A stretch of DNA of 64,000 nt from Rana temporaria (GCF_905171775.1 NC_053492.1:188092778-188156777); one strand, 5' to 3'. Shown: positions 33,123 through 45,062, numbered from the stretch's first letter. Notes: a model not told the origin generated them from the letters alone. Made by a program: numbers and translations.

Positions 33123-33619
33123 GAGTCGGTTCACACTAGGGCGACACGACTTCCAGCGCGACTTTCAGAGACGACTCCGACACGACTTCAGCATGAACCA
33201 CAGGGCGATCTGGGGCGATTTACAACATGACTTGAAGTCGTCTTCAGGTCAGGAGACTTTCCAGTGGCCAATCAAACAACAATCAGCTCTAGGGGAGGGA
33301 GGGGGAGGGAGGGGGAGGGAGGGGGAGGGAGAGGTTTGCCTTAGAAATGTATGTTATCTTCCTGGAAAGTCGCTTCAGTTAAGACAGTGATCAGACTTGG
33401 ATCAGACTTAGAGGCGACTTCCATTGAAATCAATGGGTACAAATCGCCTACAAGTCGGATTGAAGTAGTACAGGGACTTCTTTTGAAGTCGGAGCGACTC
33501 GAGTCGTGTGTATTAACACCGCTCCCATTCACTTGCATTGTTTTTCTCAACAGCGAGACTTGGGACGACTTGAGGCGACTTCAAGTCGGATTCCAAGTCG
33601 CCCCAGTGTGAACCGGCTC
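33123..33619. mobile_element. Harbinger-type MITE (GAGTCGGTTCACAC), TTA duplication
   Basis: Ends GAGTCGGTTCACACTAGGGC / GCCCCAGTGTGAACCGGCTC with TTA at 33120-33122 and 33620-33622. GACTT/AAGTC motifs recur on both strands. It contains the G-rich tract at 33293-33333. Confidence 0.85.
33293..33333 (+). repeat. (GGGAGGGAG)n G-rich tract
   Basis: Repeated GGGGAGGGA units give many runs of three or more G within 40 bp, which is enough for a G-quadruplex on the + strand. It lies within the MITE 33123-33619. Confidence 0.85.
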
Positions 33620-33622
33620 TTA

Positions 33623-34729
33623 CTCTGCAGAATCCTGAACTGTTGATAAGCATACCTGCTTCAAAATATCTGTGCCCACACTGCAAGGGCTCACTGCTTG
33701 TTTAGGTCTAGGGGAGAGTAAAAGCATTTAACTCACTCAATCCTCCACTCCCCTGGCAGATGGCGGTCTCCCATGCACTGGCAGTGGACTAGACTGTCCC
33801 TCTGCATCATCCCGTCCAATGCATCCCTGTATTGAGGACATTGAGACCTTAGATTGCTGGAGCATTGAGAAAGAGTAGACTGGCCTAGTTGTCGAGTGGA
33901 GGGCCAGAAACATGAATCTGCTCTTTTTTGCCCCCTAGACTAAGTTAATTCCACTGCAAGTTACAGGATTCACACTGAGGCTGATTTAGTGAAGTAATAG
34001 AGCACATTCACTTTTGAAATTAATTTTCGATCTGCAAAGTAGATTTTCACTTGATTGAAGTCAACTCAACTTTACCTAATTTCCTAAGTATAAATTACCT
34101 TTGCTAGGAGAAAAATAATTGATCTTTTTTTTTCCCCTTGTACATCATTGGGTAGTCTCTGCAAAATGAAATTTCCCTATGTTTCAACTCATTCACTAAG
34201 TCAAATTTCCCTTTGCAAGGAAAACAAGTTCCAATTCTTTAGTAAATCAACCATATTACGTAGAACAGTGTGATTGCAGAAATGCGATTCCCTTATCAAC
34301 CTGAATTAATATTGTTATTAATTTTAATAGAGACTGTATAACATGTATACATTTGTGTTGGCATAATCATTAAATTTAAACCTCTCATTGGACCCTTCAG
34401 GAATTATTTTTGAGGACTTCAGCTCTCTGTACTTTCAGGACGCATTCATTTAAAAACACACAAGGATTTAAAAGTGAATGTATATTTTGGTGCCACATGT
34501 TTTGATAAAATGCAGGAGTCTGGATTGCAGGCAGATATAAAACAAATTGATGCAGGTCTATATTAAATAATACTGTATTGACACCCCACTAGGCTATTGG
34601 TAAATGTACCCATACAGTGCCCCTCTTCACTTCACAGGTCAAATATTTGTTTGGCTTAACCAGTTCAACTATAGAGCAATCGTTTTTCATTTCCGCACAC
34701 ATGTAAATATCTTAATTTTTGTGCAGTTG
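33623..34729. other. Intron 2 sequence, little recognised
   Basis: A half MITE ending TTTAGTAAATCAACC (near 34240) is the only recognisable piece. Nothing coding. Confidence 0.45.
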
Positions 34730-35030
34730 ATTTTGCACAGAGTGGCCCCGATCCTCCTCTTCTGGGGTCCCTCAGCAGCGCTCCTGGCTCCTCCTCCAAG
34801 CCGCTCTCCCCCGGGGCACCCATGCAGGCGTGCTCCCATGTCCTGCTGCTGTGTCTATTGACACAGACAGCCGGACTCGGCCCCACCCCCTGGCTCCTGC
34901 GTCATTTGATTTGATTGACAGGTTCAGGTAAGTTAAAGGGGGGCTCTGGGGGGTTGCTGCATCACAGGAGGTTTTTCACTTTAATGCATAGAATGCATTA
35001 AGGTGAAAAACCTTGAGGGTTTACAACCCC
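34730..35030. mobile_element. Truncated TTAA MITE
   Basis: The right end GGGTTTACAACCCCT before TTAA (35031-35034) and the block GCACAGAGTGGCCC-ATCCTCCT-TTCTGGGGTCCC match 24895-25391. The left end is lost. Confidence 0.65.
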
Positions 35031-35034
35031 TTTA

Positions 35035-36200
35035 AGCGTATATACCCATGCGTGGGCTGTGTTTTTGCTACATGGGAGACATGGAACACCTGTGCATCCC
35101 ATGCAGGGAAAACATGGCCCTCACACAGGTGTACTCTTAAGGACGCCCGTGCGAACAAGGACTTCATTTTATGTGTTCTTTTATGGTGAAAATACCCTGG
35201 CGTATCAGTAGATACGCCAGCGTATTTCAACTGTGAATCTGGCCCTGTGTGTCTTAATCATAGATCTCAGCATAATACATAAAATATGGCATTTATATAA
35301 TATAACACAATGCTTACTATTTAGTACATACCAAAAACATATTATTAATGCATTTTTTACTTATTTATTTTAACTTTAGCTTTTTTTTTGTGTTATGTAA
35401 AATGGGGCTTAAGTGAGTTGATTTAAATTTTTTGTCTCATTGCTTTTTGTCTCCTTTGCTGTTTAGATATGCTTTAAGTGTCATAAACCGTTTTTTCATG
35501 TTTGTAGAAAAGTGTTGCCAGCTTATCAGAAATAATGAAATCTCTGGTAATATTGGGATGCAATGGGCGGTATTTTCAGACTTCATTTGTAACCTCAGAC
35601 CCCTTTAGCCTCATTTTACCCAGAATGTACTGATAAAACAGAACAAATGTACTATAAACACAAAGTCCTCTCATTATCTATGAATGTATCTCATGTTCTG
35701 TAAGCAGTGTGGGGACTTGTGTGTGAAAGTGTAATATTTTTATTGTAGCCATTTACACTGGATTTCCTAATGTATTAAAGAGTGTTAGCTATCGATGATA
35801 GCCGAAAATAGTGTCAGTGGGAATTACATTTTTTTTTACAGATAAAATCTCTTTGTTCTGTAATAGGTATAGCCGGTTCTCCCTTGTGACATGCGGTAGT
35901 GTGCTAGGGAGTCAATCACTTTGAATGGTACATCAACGCATTGAAGGAACACACCACAGTGCACCTATCACATTATGTTGGGTTCCCAAAAAAGGGTCAG
36001 ATGAGGTTTTTCTTGGTGTTCATTGGCAACTGGTTCAAAAAGAATGCATCCAACATGCATTTACGTGCATGCATTACCACACCAAAACTGTGTGAGCCTG
36101 GCCTTAATTTTAGAACCCCCGCAAAACAACAAAACAATACAATAAATTATAACTGCTTTCTTTCAGGAAGAGGGGTAGTGGCACTTAATTTAGAAATAAG
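35035..36200. other. Intron 2 sequence, little recognised
   Basis: A small palindrome (TGGCGTATCAGTAGATACGCCA, near 35198-35219, with GAATCTGGCCC following) is related to the ends of 36201-36937. The remainder is unassigned. Confidence 0.45.
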
Positions 36201-36937
36201 GGGCCAGATTCAGATAGGAGATACGACAGCGTATCTCCTGATACGCCGTTGTATCTCTAAAGTCGGCCGGTCGTATCTATGCGACTGATTCATAGAATCA
36301 GTTACGCATAGATATCCCTAAGATCCGACAGGTGTAAGTGACTTACACCGTCGGATCTTAGGCTGCAATTCCAGGCCGGCCGCTAGGTGGTGCTTCCGTG
36401 TCTTTTACGCGTCGAATATGCTAATGAGCATTTACGCCGATTCAGAAACGAACGACCGCCCGGTGCTTTTTTTTTTTTACGTTGTTTGCGTTCGGCTTTT
36501 TCCGGCGGAAAGTTACCCCTGCTATAGCAGGGGTAAGTGCGGCGTATCCTATGTTAAGTATGGCCGTCGTTCCCGCACCGAGTTTTGAATTTTTGCGTCG
36601 TTTGCGTAAGTAGATTCAGAATACGGCCGGACGCAAGTTACGCTCACGCCGAAACCAATGACGTCCTAGCGACGTCATTTGGAGCAATGCACGCTGGGAA
36701 AATTCGCGGACGGCGCATGCGCTGTTCAATCGGCGCGGGGACGCGCCTTATTTAAATAGTAAACTCTCCCTAGCCACGGAATTTTAATTCCGTCGGGGGA
36801 TTTACGATACGCCGCCGCAAGTTTTGAGGTAAGTGCTTTCTGAATTAAGCACTCGCCTCAAAAACTTGCGGCGGCGGATCGTAAATCAGATAGGTTACGC
36901 GGATCTAAAGATCCGCTAACCTATCTGAATCTGGCCC
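36201..36937. mobile_element. MITE with GGGCCAGATTCAGATAGG ends
   Basis: Perfect 18-bp inverted ends GGGCCAGATTCAGATAGG / CCTATCTGAATCTGGCCC. Internal inverted repeats pair GATACGCCGCCGCAAG with CTTGCGGCGGCGGATC. A clean target duplication is not visible. A truncated cousin lies at 44266-44725. Confidence 0.85.
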
Positions 36938-37059
36938 ACTAACTCCAGAACTTCATACCTAAGTGTAAGCTGTTGATAGTGGAAGTCTTTTGAAAATGTA
37001 TCTTTCAAAAAGGTTAGGCTCACTTCTAGCTCTTTCCTGTGTGCCGTGTTTGCATTGGT

Positions 37060-37428
37060 ACAGCAGTCCATTCGCTACGGAGTCCGCCAACTCAGCGGGA
37101 GATCTCTCCGCTGAGCCGGCGGATGACAAGTTCCTCTCTGCTCACTGAGTAGGGAGGGGCTTGTGGAGTGCCGCTGTCTACTATAGGGAGATCTGATGAA
37201 AACGGACAGCATGTTCGTTTTATCAGATCTCACCCGATCCGATCCGCCATGGACGGATGGGGACGTATCGCCATCTGTCCGATTTTGGCATATCGGATCG
37301 GGTCGGATGTCAGCGGACATGTCTCCACTGACATCCGACGCTCCATAGGACTCTATGGAGCTGCCGTTCAGGTCCGCCGACAAAACTGACAGGCAGATCT
37401 GAACGGTCTGATCGTGTAAAAGGGGCCT
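37060..37428. repeat. Fragment of the GGGCCCTTTCACAC MITE family
   Basis: The right end CGTGTAAAAGGGGCC and the hairpin CTCAGCGGGAGAT / ATCTCTCCGCTGAG resemble 17179-17575. The left end is missing. Confidence 0.5.
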
Positions 37429-37544
37429 AAAGCTTTGTGTTTTTTTATTGAAATAACAAACATTGTATACTAACCTGCTCTGTGCAATGGTTTTGCGCAG
37501 AGCAGCCCCACCCTCCTTTTCTGCAGCCCCCCACTGGAGTCTAA
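37429..37544. repeat. Left-end fragment of a TTAA MITE
   Basis: The block AAATAACAAACAT-GTAT-CT-ACCT and CAGAGCAGCCCCACCCTCCT resembles 24900-25000, without intact ends. Confidence 0.4.
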
Positions 37545-37960
37545 AGCCTTGTACACACGATCAGACTTCCATCGGACATTTTCGAGGATTTTTGTCCAAA
37601 GGGCGTTGTCTGTGAACTTGTCCTGCATACACACCGCAGAACATTTTCAGCCAGCATACACCAAACCACGTGGTTTTTCAGCTCTTTACCGCCACCCTTT
37701 GGGCAACTTCTGCTATTGTTGTCTGATATTTAGCATTGGTCCAGAGTATGTGTGTTTGTACTTTGGATTTTAGTCCGATGGATTTGTGTACACACGATCA
37801 AATGATCCGACGTAACACATTTGTTGTCGGATAATTTGAAAGCATGCACAGCCAACATTTGTTGTCTGAAATTCCGATAACAATTGCTTGATGGAGCATA
37901 CAGACCATTGGATTATCCGACAAAACATGTCCATCGGACAATTGTTATCGGAATCTTCTC
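37545..37960. mobile_element. Harbinger-type MITE, rearranged copy (GCCTTGTACACACGATC)
   Basis: The left end GCCTTGTACACACGATCAGAC is followed at 37785 by a second, inward GTACACACGATCAAATGATC. This suggests one copy with an internal end or two merged copies. The right border is unclear. Confidence 0.5.
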
Positions 37961-38065
37961 ATCTTCAGCAAAGGCCCCAATGGAAAGCTGCTTTGCATGC
38001 TCGCTTTCAAGCCACCCTATCTGCGTCTAATTGACACAGCGTGGGAGGCTCACCACTGTTCCAAG

Positions 38066-40020
38066 TAGGGATGAGCCGAACACCCCCCGAATCGGTTTGC
38101 AGCAGAACATGCGAACAGGCAAAAAATTTGTTCGAACACGCGAACACCGTTAAAGTATATTGGACCCGAACATGAAAAATCAAAAGTGCTAATTTTAAAA
38201 GTTAATATGCAAGTTATTGTCATAAAAAGGGTTTGGGGACCTGGGTCCTGCCCCAGGGGAAATGTATCAACGCAAAAAAAGTTTTAAAATCAGAAGTTTT
38301 TCGGGAGCAGCGATTTTAATAATGCTTAAAGTGAAACAATAAAAGTGAAATATTCTTTTAAATTTCGTACCTGGGGGGTGTCTATATTATGCCTGTAAAG
38401 TAGCACATGTTTCCCGTATTTAGAACAGTCCCTGCACAAAATTACATTTCTCAAGGTAAAAAAGTAATTTAACCTGCCTGGCGGTATTCCCGAGTCTGAC
38501 TCGGGGTTAGATTTTCCTGCTGCGAGCGGTAACCCCGAGTCAGACTCGAGCTTGCCTCGCTAGATCCACAGGCTTGGTTTACTTACCTTGTCCCTGGATC
38601 CAGCGATGCCACCACGCTGTGTGAGTGAGCGGGACCTCGCTCGATTCACACAGTGCCTCTGTGTAACGCCGATCTCCGTTCCCTGTGACGTTACGACGCA
38701 CGGGGACGGAGAACGGCGCCAAATTCAAAAAAGTAAACAAACACTTTACATACAGTATACTGTAATCTTATAGATTACAGTACTGTATGTAAAAAAAACA
38801 CACCCTCCTTGTCCCTAGTGGTCTGTCCTGTGTCATGCATGTCATTTTATATAATAAAAACGTTTCTTTCTCCCTGCAAACTGTAGATTGTCCATAGCAA
38901 CCAAAAGTGTCCCTTTATGTCAAAAATGGTTTTAGATCAGCTAAAAAACAGCGATAATAAATTATAATCACTTGCAGAATTGTGCGATAGCGATTTGTGG
39001 GGAAATTCGTCATAAAACAAAAAAAAATAATGACAGCGACAATTCTGCAACTGAGCAAATTTCAGTGATTTTGATTTGATTACATTATTGAATAATTTGT
39101 ATTATAATTATATTATTATTTGTTATAATTATTTATAATTATTTATTATATTATAATTTATAATTTTGTTTTTAAAAAAATGTCATACCCGGGATGCCTA
39201 TTAGAATCTTGTTTGGTCAGATTTAAGTGAGTTATTTCTAAAAATTACAGACCTACAATATAAAACGCCAAATTTCCTTGCAAATAATGGTACCGCTTTC
39301 AGCATGTTTTTTCTGAAAGAATCATACCGCCAGGGAGGTTAAAACTACTCGCGGCTATAATGAATTGTCACGTCCCGGCAAATTCAGATAAAAGTAATTG
39401 AAAAAACAGCATGCCCCCCCCCCCCAGTCCATTACCAGCCCGTTTGGGTCCGGTATGATTATTAAGGGGAACCCCATGCCAAAATAAAAAAAAAATTTTG
39501 TGGGGTTCCCCCCAAAAATCCATAACAGACCCTTATCCGAGCACGCAACCTGGCAGGCTGCAGGAAAAGAGGGGGGACGAGAGAGCGCCCCCCCATGTGA
39601 ATTGGTAACGGGTTACATTGTACCCCTACCATCTCACAAAAATAGTGTCAAAAGTGTTAAAAACCACAGTAGACAGCTTGGGACTTTATTAAATTAAAAA
39701 GAAAAAAACAAATTCCAGCGATGTAATCCATTCTCGAGTAAGTATACAGAGAAAAAAAAACGCTGACTCGATCCTGCCTCCATGGCAGGCACCTGCCGTA
39801 TAACACTCTTCCACCGTGACAGCCCTTATATAGCTGAGGGCGTGGCCACCCATCACGTGTGCAGGTGATCTCAACCCCCCTCTGATGCAACAGGGAAATG
39901 CTGGGGTTACCCAGTGAGATATATACGGCTGACCCCGTCCCCCTCTGACGCAACGGGAAACCCGCGTTGCGTCAGAGGGGGCGGGGTCACCTGTACATGT
40001 CACTGGGTAACCCCAGCAAT
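38066..40020. mobile_element. Fold-back family relative, truncated second arm
   Basis: From GGGATGAGCCGAACACC the copy runs through the blocks it shares with 12318-12840, then GAGCACGCAACCTGGCAGGC and ACGAGAGAGCGCCCCCCC, which match 480-530 of the first fold-back element, and GGGTTACATTGTACCCCTACC (compare 787-805). A minus-strand AATAAA-like signal (TTTATTAAATT, near 39686) and a TATA-like box (TTATATAG, about 39829-39836) precede a dyad at about 39940-39976 (CTGACGCAACGGG / CCCGCGTTGCGTCAG). Only about 65 bp of the second arm (to 40020) remain. Interrupted by 38469-39342. Confidence 0.65.
38469..39342. mobile_element. piggyBac-type MITE with TTAA duplication
   Basis: TTAA at 38469-38472 and 39339-39342; ends CCTGCCTGGCGGTAT / ATACCGCCAGGGAGG (14 of 15). 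A sub-terminal hairpin pairs CCCGAGTCTGACTCGGGG. Removing the insertion together with one TTAA restores the sequence found at 12636-12660 in the related repeat, so this is a precise insertion. No coding capacity. Confidence 0.9.
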
Positions 40021-40275
40021 GGGGGATAATTCCACTCACTGATATAAACAATTAGGCACTATTCCTCCCACTAATGCAAATGAAGGGGCACTATTCCTCC
40101 CACTGACACTAACAATGGGGGATTATTCCACTCACTGATATAAACAATTAGGCACTATTCCTCCCACTAATTCTAATGATGGGGCACTATTCCTCCCACT
40201 GATAGTACTGATGGGACACGATTCCTCCCACTGATACTACTGATGGGGCTCTATTCCTCCTTCTACTGATTACAG
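40021..40275. repeat. Degenerate minisatellite (CACTATTCCTCCCACTGA)
   Basis: About eight imperfect copies of a 30-33-bp unit around GGGGCACTATTCCTCCCACT, starting right at the end of the fold-back relative. Confidence 0.75.
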
Positions 40276-40825
40276 GCACTAGGGATGCACTGATACAATT
40301 TCCTTAATAAAAAAGGATGAGTACCGTTACTTTTTCTCAAGTACTTGTGGATACCAAATACTGATACTTATATTTAGTGTTGTGATCGTTTTTCTAGGAC
40401 TCGTGCATGAAAACTGATGGGAAAACTGCACAGATTTCACTTTTAGAGACATCAGTTTCACATCAGTTTTCTGTTTGTTTCAGTGAATTTTAACAGACTG
40501 TTCACTTATGAGCGGGCTGGCTGCACCTGAGCCGATGAACAAAATCTCACGGGCCAGGCTTTGAAATTGCACTGCAAACCGGCCAGCACATATCATTTGC
40601 ACAAGAACAAATACTCTTGCAAATGCTTAGTATCGGCACCGGTATTGGTGCAATGCTAACAGGCACTATGTAATTATTTTACTCCCACTGACACTGCCCC
40701 TAAAGTCTGAAGGACAGTAAATCAGCCTTTTGTTTAGAAAGTTTGGAGACCTCAGTTTACAGTATCCTAGTTCTTGTGTAAAGTATCAGCCTGTACTCTT
40801 TTAGGTAGCTTCAGGTAGAGTTAGG

Positions 40826-40860
40826 CCGACTTATCAGTAGATAAGTCGACCTAACTCAGA
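40826..40860. repeat. Small palindrome, MITE relic
   Basis: TTAGGCCGACTTATCAGTAG pairs with the following ATAAGTCGACCTAA. A near copy is at 45770-45805, which suggests a very short dispersed palindromic repeat. Confidence 0.55.
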
Positions 40861-40882
40861 ATCTACGCTGACTTATGTTTAA

Positions 40883-42715
40883 CCACTTGACAACTGGGCA
40901 CTTAAACACCCTTAATAACCAGACCAATTTTCAGCTTTCGGTGCTCTCACATTTTGAATGACAATAACTCAGTCATACAACACTGTAGCCAAATGAAATT
41001 TTTGTCCTTTTTTTCCCACAAATAGAGCTTTCTTTTGGTGGTATTTGATCACCTCTGCGGTTTTTATTTTTTTCGCTATAAATGAAAAAAGAACGAAAAT
41101 TTTGTAAAAAAAATGAATTTTTCTTCATTTCTATTATAAAATTTTGCAAAAAATGAATTTTTCTTCATAAATTTGGCCTAAAATGTATACTGCTACATAT
41201 CTTTGGTTAAAAAAAAAAAATTTGGATATTATTTAGTCTGGGTGAAAGTTATAAGGTCTACAAGCTATGGTACCAATTACTGAAAATTGATCAATTTGAT
41301 CACATCTGATGTACTGACAGCCTCTCTCATTTCTTGAGACCCTAACATGCCAGAAAAGTACAAATACCCCCTAAATGACCCCTTTTTGGAAAGAAGACAT
41401 TCCAAGGTATTTAGAAAGAGGCATGGTGAGTTTTTTGAAGTTGTCATTTTTTCCCACAATTCTTTGCAAAATCAAGGTTTTTTTTATTTTTATTTTTTTT
41501 CCACAAAAGTTTCATATTAGCAGGTTATTTCTCACACACAGCATATGCATACCACAAATTACACCCCAAAACACATTCTGCTATTCCTCCCGAGTATGGC
41601 GATACCACATGTGTGAGACTTTTATACAGCGTGGCCACATACAGAGGCCCAACATGCAGGGAGCACCATCAGGCGTTCTGGAGCACCCAGACCAGTTCTG
41701 ACATTTCTCTCCTACATGTAAAAATCATCATTTATTTGTTAGAAAATTACATAGAACCCCAAAACATTATATATGCTTTTTTAGCAAAGACCCTAGAGAA
41801 TACAATGGCGGTCGTTTCAACTTTTTATCGCGCATGGTATTTGCACAGCAATTTTTCGAACGCATTTTTTTGGGAAATAAAACAGTTTTGTGCTTTTTAA
41901 AAAAAAAAACATTAAAGTTAGCCCAATGTTTTTGCATAATATGAAAGATGAAGTTACGCCGAGTAAATAGATACCCAACATGTCACCCTTCAATATTGCA
42001 CACGCTTGTGGAATGGCGCCAAACTTCGCTACTTAAAAATCCCCATAGGTGACGTTTTAAATGTTTTTACTGGTTACATGTTTTTAGTTACAGAGGAGGT
42101 CTGGGGCCAAAATGATTTCTCTCGCTCTAACGTTCGCAGCGATACCCCACATGTGTGGTTTGAACACCGTTTTCATATGTGGGCGGGACTTACGTACACA
42201 TTCGCTTCTGTATACGAGCACGCGGGAACAGGGGCGCTTTAAATATTTATTTTTTATTTTTATTGTTCATTTTACTTTATTTATTTTAGTTTGACACGTT
42301 TTTCCCCAAAAATAAATGTTTTGATCACTTTTATTCCAATTACAAGGAATGGAAACATCCCTTGTAATAGGAATATAGCATGACAGGTCCTCTTTACAGT
42401 GAGATGTGGGGTCAATAAGACCCCACATCTCACCTCTAGGCTGGGAAGCCTGAAAAAAAACAAGAAAAAAAACGATCCTGGCTTCGATCGCAGCGGTGAG
42501 TCAGAAGAAGCACCGGAGGGCGAAGGGAGTGGGGACGTCCCTTTTTGCCTCCCGTAAGAACGATCAAGAGGCGGAACAGCCGCCATGATTGTTCTTATGG
42601 TGTAGAGAATCGCCGGCTGAAAAAAATGATATCTGAATGATGCCTGTAGCTGCAGGCATCATTTAGATATCCCTGCACAAAGTCAAGGACCTCATATGAC
42701 GTGGGCGGGAAGTGG
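40883..42715. mobile_element. piggyBac-type non-autonomous element
   Basis: TTAA at 40879-40882 and 42716-42719; ends CCACTTGACAACTG and CGGGAAGTGG. The right end read inward (CCACTTCCCGCCCACG) corresponds to the left end of the autonomous element (CCAGTTCCCGACCACC at 56842). Interior tracts such as ACCACATGTGTGAGACTTTT and TATATATAATG-TTGGG correspond to 62640-62990 and 63200-63330. The transposase is missing, so it is probably an internal-deletion relative of the element at 56842. Confidence 0.8.
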
Positions 42716-42721
42716 TTAAAA

Positions 42722-43990
42722 CGCATTTTTTTCCCCAGAGTATTTTCTGGGTATTGCAGAGTATTGGCCGGGGTATTGCAAAGTATTGGTGCGGGGGTAT
42801 TGCAGAGTATTGGTGCGGGGGTATTGCAGAGTATTGGTGCGGGGGTATTGCAGAGTATTGGTGCGGGGGTATTGCAGAGTATTGGTGTGGGGGTATTGCA
42901 GAGTATTGGTGCGGGGGTATTGCAGAGTATTGTGTGGGGGGTATTGCAGAGTATTGTGTGGGGGGTATTGCAGAGTATTGTGTGGGGGGTATTGCAGAGT
43001 ATTGTGTGGGGGGTATTGCAGAGTATTGTGTGGGGGTATTGCAGAGTATTGTGTGGGGGGTATTGCAGAGTATTGTGTGGGGGGTATTGCAGAGTATTTT
43101 GCGGGGGGTATTGCAGAGTATTGTGCGGGGGGTATTGCAGAGTATTGTGCGGGGGGTATTGCAGAGTATTGTGCGGGGGGTATTGCAGAGTATTGTGCGG
43201 GGGTACTGCAGAGTATTGTGCGGGGGTACTGCAGAGTATTGCGCAAGGGGTACTGCAGAGTATTGCGCAGGGGGTACTGCAGAGAATTTTTGCGCGGGGG
43301 GTACTGCAGAGTATTGCGCGGGGGTACTGCAGAGTATTGCGCGGGGGTACTGCAGAGTATTGTGCGGGGGTACTGCAGAGTATTGCGCAAGGGGTACTGC
43401 AGAGTATTGCGCAGGGGGTACTGCAGAGAATTTTTGCGCGGGGGTACTGCAGAGTATTGCGCGGGGGTACTGCAGAGTATTGCGCGGGGGTACTGCAGAG
43501 TATTGCGCGGGGGTATTGCAGAGTATTGTGCGGGGGTATTGCAGAGTATTGCGCGGGGGTATTGCAGAGTATTGTGCAAGGAGTACTGCAGAGTATTGCG
43601 CGGGGGTATTGCAGAGTATTGCGCGGGGGTATTGCAGAGTATTGCGCGGGGGTATTGCAGTGTATTGCAGAGTATTGAGCGGGGGTATTGCAGAGTATTG
43701 CGCGGGGGTATTGCAGAGTATTGCGCGGGGGTATTGCAGAGTATTGCGCGGGGGTATTGCAGAATATTGCGCGGGGGTTTTGCAGAGTATTGCGCGGGGG
43801 TTTTGCAGAGTATTGCGCGGGGGTTTTGCAGAGTATTGCGCGGGGGTTTTGCAGAGTATTGCGCGGGGGTTTTGCAGAGTATTGCGCGGGGGTTTTGCAG
43901 AGTATTGCGCAGGGGGTATTGCAGAGTAATTGCGCAGGGAAGGCAGAGCATTGCAGAGTATTGCGCAGGGAAGGCAGAGAATTGCAGGGG
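42722..43990 (+). repeat. 23-bp minisatellite
   Basis: About 53 copies of a 22-26-bp unit around GGGGGTATTGCAGAGTATTG with variants CGC, TGC, TGTG. The type changes along the array: TGGTGCGG first, then TGTGTGGG, TACTGCAG in the middle and TTTTGCAG at the end. The unit has no stop codon and is not a multiple of three, so all six frames stay open for 325-480 codons; these frames are not genes. It starts directly after the TTAA of the piggyBac-type element. Confidence 0.95.
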
Positions 43991-44021
43991 TTAATGCAGG
44001 GATGGCTGAGCAGGGATGGAT

Positions 44022-44190
44022 GGATCTGTGACTGCAATAGTCACAGATCCATCCCACACTGCTGCTGCCATCCGCGGTCTCCTCTCACACTGTACCGATC
44101 GGTACAGCGAGAGGAGGGAGGAACCGGCGTCATCAAATGACGCCGGTTTGTTTACCTGTGATCGCGCCGTCATTGGACGGCGCGATCACA
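44022..44190. repeat. Cluster of four hairpins
   Basis: Perfect stems follow each other: GGATCTGTGACT/AGTCACAGATCC (44022-44050), CTGTACCGATCGGTACAG (44090-44107), AACCGGCGTCAT/ATGACGCCGGTT (44122-44148) and TGTGATCGCGCCGTC/GACGGCGCGATCACA (44157-44190). Sequence style matches the GC-rich interior of piggyBac-type elements. Confidence 0.85.
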
Positions 44191-44265
44191 TGGTAAAAGA
44201 CCGCTGTTGTCGGTCAGTTACCGAGATCTGTGTAGCGCCGGGTCTCACGGCCGCCGCAGTCGATT

Positions 44266-44725
44266 TACGCCGTTTCTGTAAGGCATTAGCAGGCCTAAAG
44301 TTATTCCATCTATTAGGTGGAATAACAATGTTAAAGTATGGCCGCCGTTCCCGCCGCGAGATTCGATTTTTTTACGTCATTTGCATAAGTCGTCCGTGAA
44401 TCGGGATTTACGTTGTTTACGTCCACGTCAAAATCAATAGGCCCGTGCGGCGTACGTAGCCGCAATGCACACTGGGAAATGTAGGCGCCCGGCGCATGCG
44501 CAGTTGAAAAAAAACCGTAAAAAACGTGAGGTCAAGCCTCATTACCATCAAACACGCCCCCACCAAGACATTTGAATTTGGCGCCCTTACGCCCACCCGC
44601 TTTAGGCTACGCCGCTGTATATTAGCAGGCAAGTACATTGAGAATCATGTACTTGCCTAGGTAACTTACGGCGGCGTAGCCTAAACAGGCTAAGCTACGC
44701 CGCCGCAAGTTTAGTTACTTCTCTC
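44266..44725. mobile_element. Truncated relative of the 36201 MITE
   Basis: Shares TATGGCCG-CGTTCCCGC, GCAATGCAC-CTGGGAAA and GGCGCATGCGC blocks with 36540-36730 and ends in a palindrome built on GGCGTAGCCTAAA. The left end is lost; a right-end relic CTGAATATACC is near 44736-44746. Confidence 0.6.
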
Positions 44726-45062
44726 TGAATATACCTATTTGTCGCTGATGAATTCAGACTTATCCTTGCTGTTAAAAATTGTCCTGCTGCTGGATAATTT
44801 TACAAAACTGGGTCATTTGGGGTCTCTACATTTTGGTCAATTCGTCCTCATTAAAATGCCCTGCTGCTGTTCAGTTTTACATCGCTGTATCATCTGTGAT
44901 CTCTTCATTGCTGTATCATCAGGGGCAGTCAGAGCAAACTACTAACCAATTTCTATCTGCCATTAAAACCTGGCCTATTGCCATTTGATAAAACATGGTA
45001 ATATGCGGCAGGTGGGCTTTAACCCCTTTGCGTCTAAGGGTGAAACAAATCTTAATGCCTGA

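Noticed and set aside
42595..44057. Open frames of 325-480 codons on both strands
   Set aside because: Produced by a 23-bp tandem unit without stop codons; six open frames at once speak against coding.
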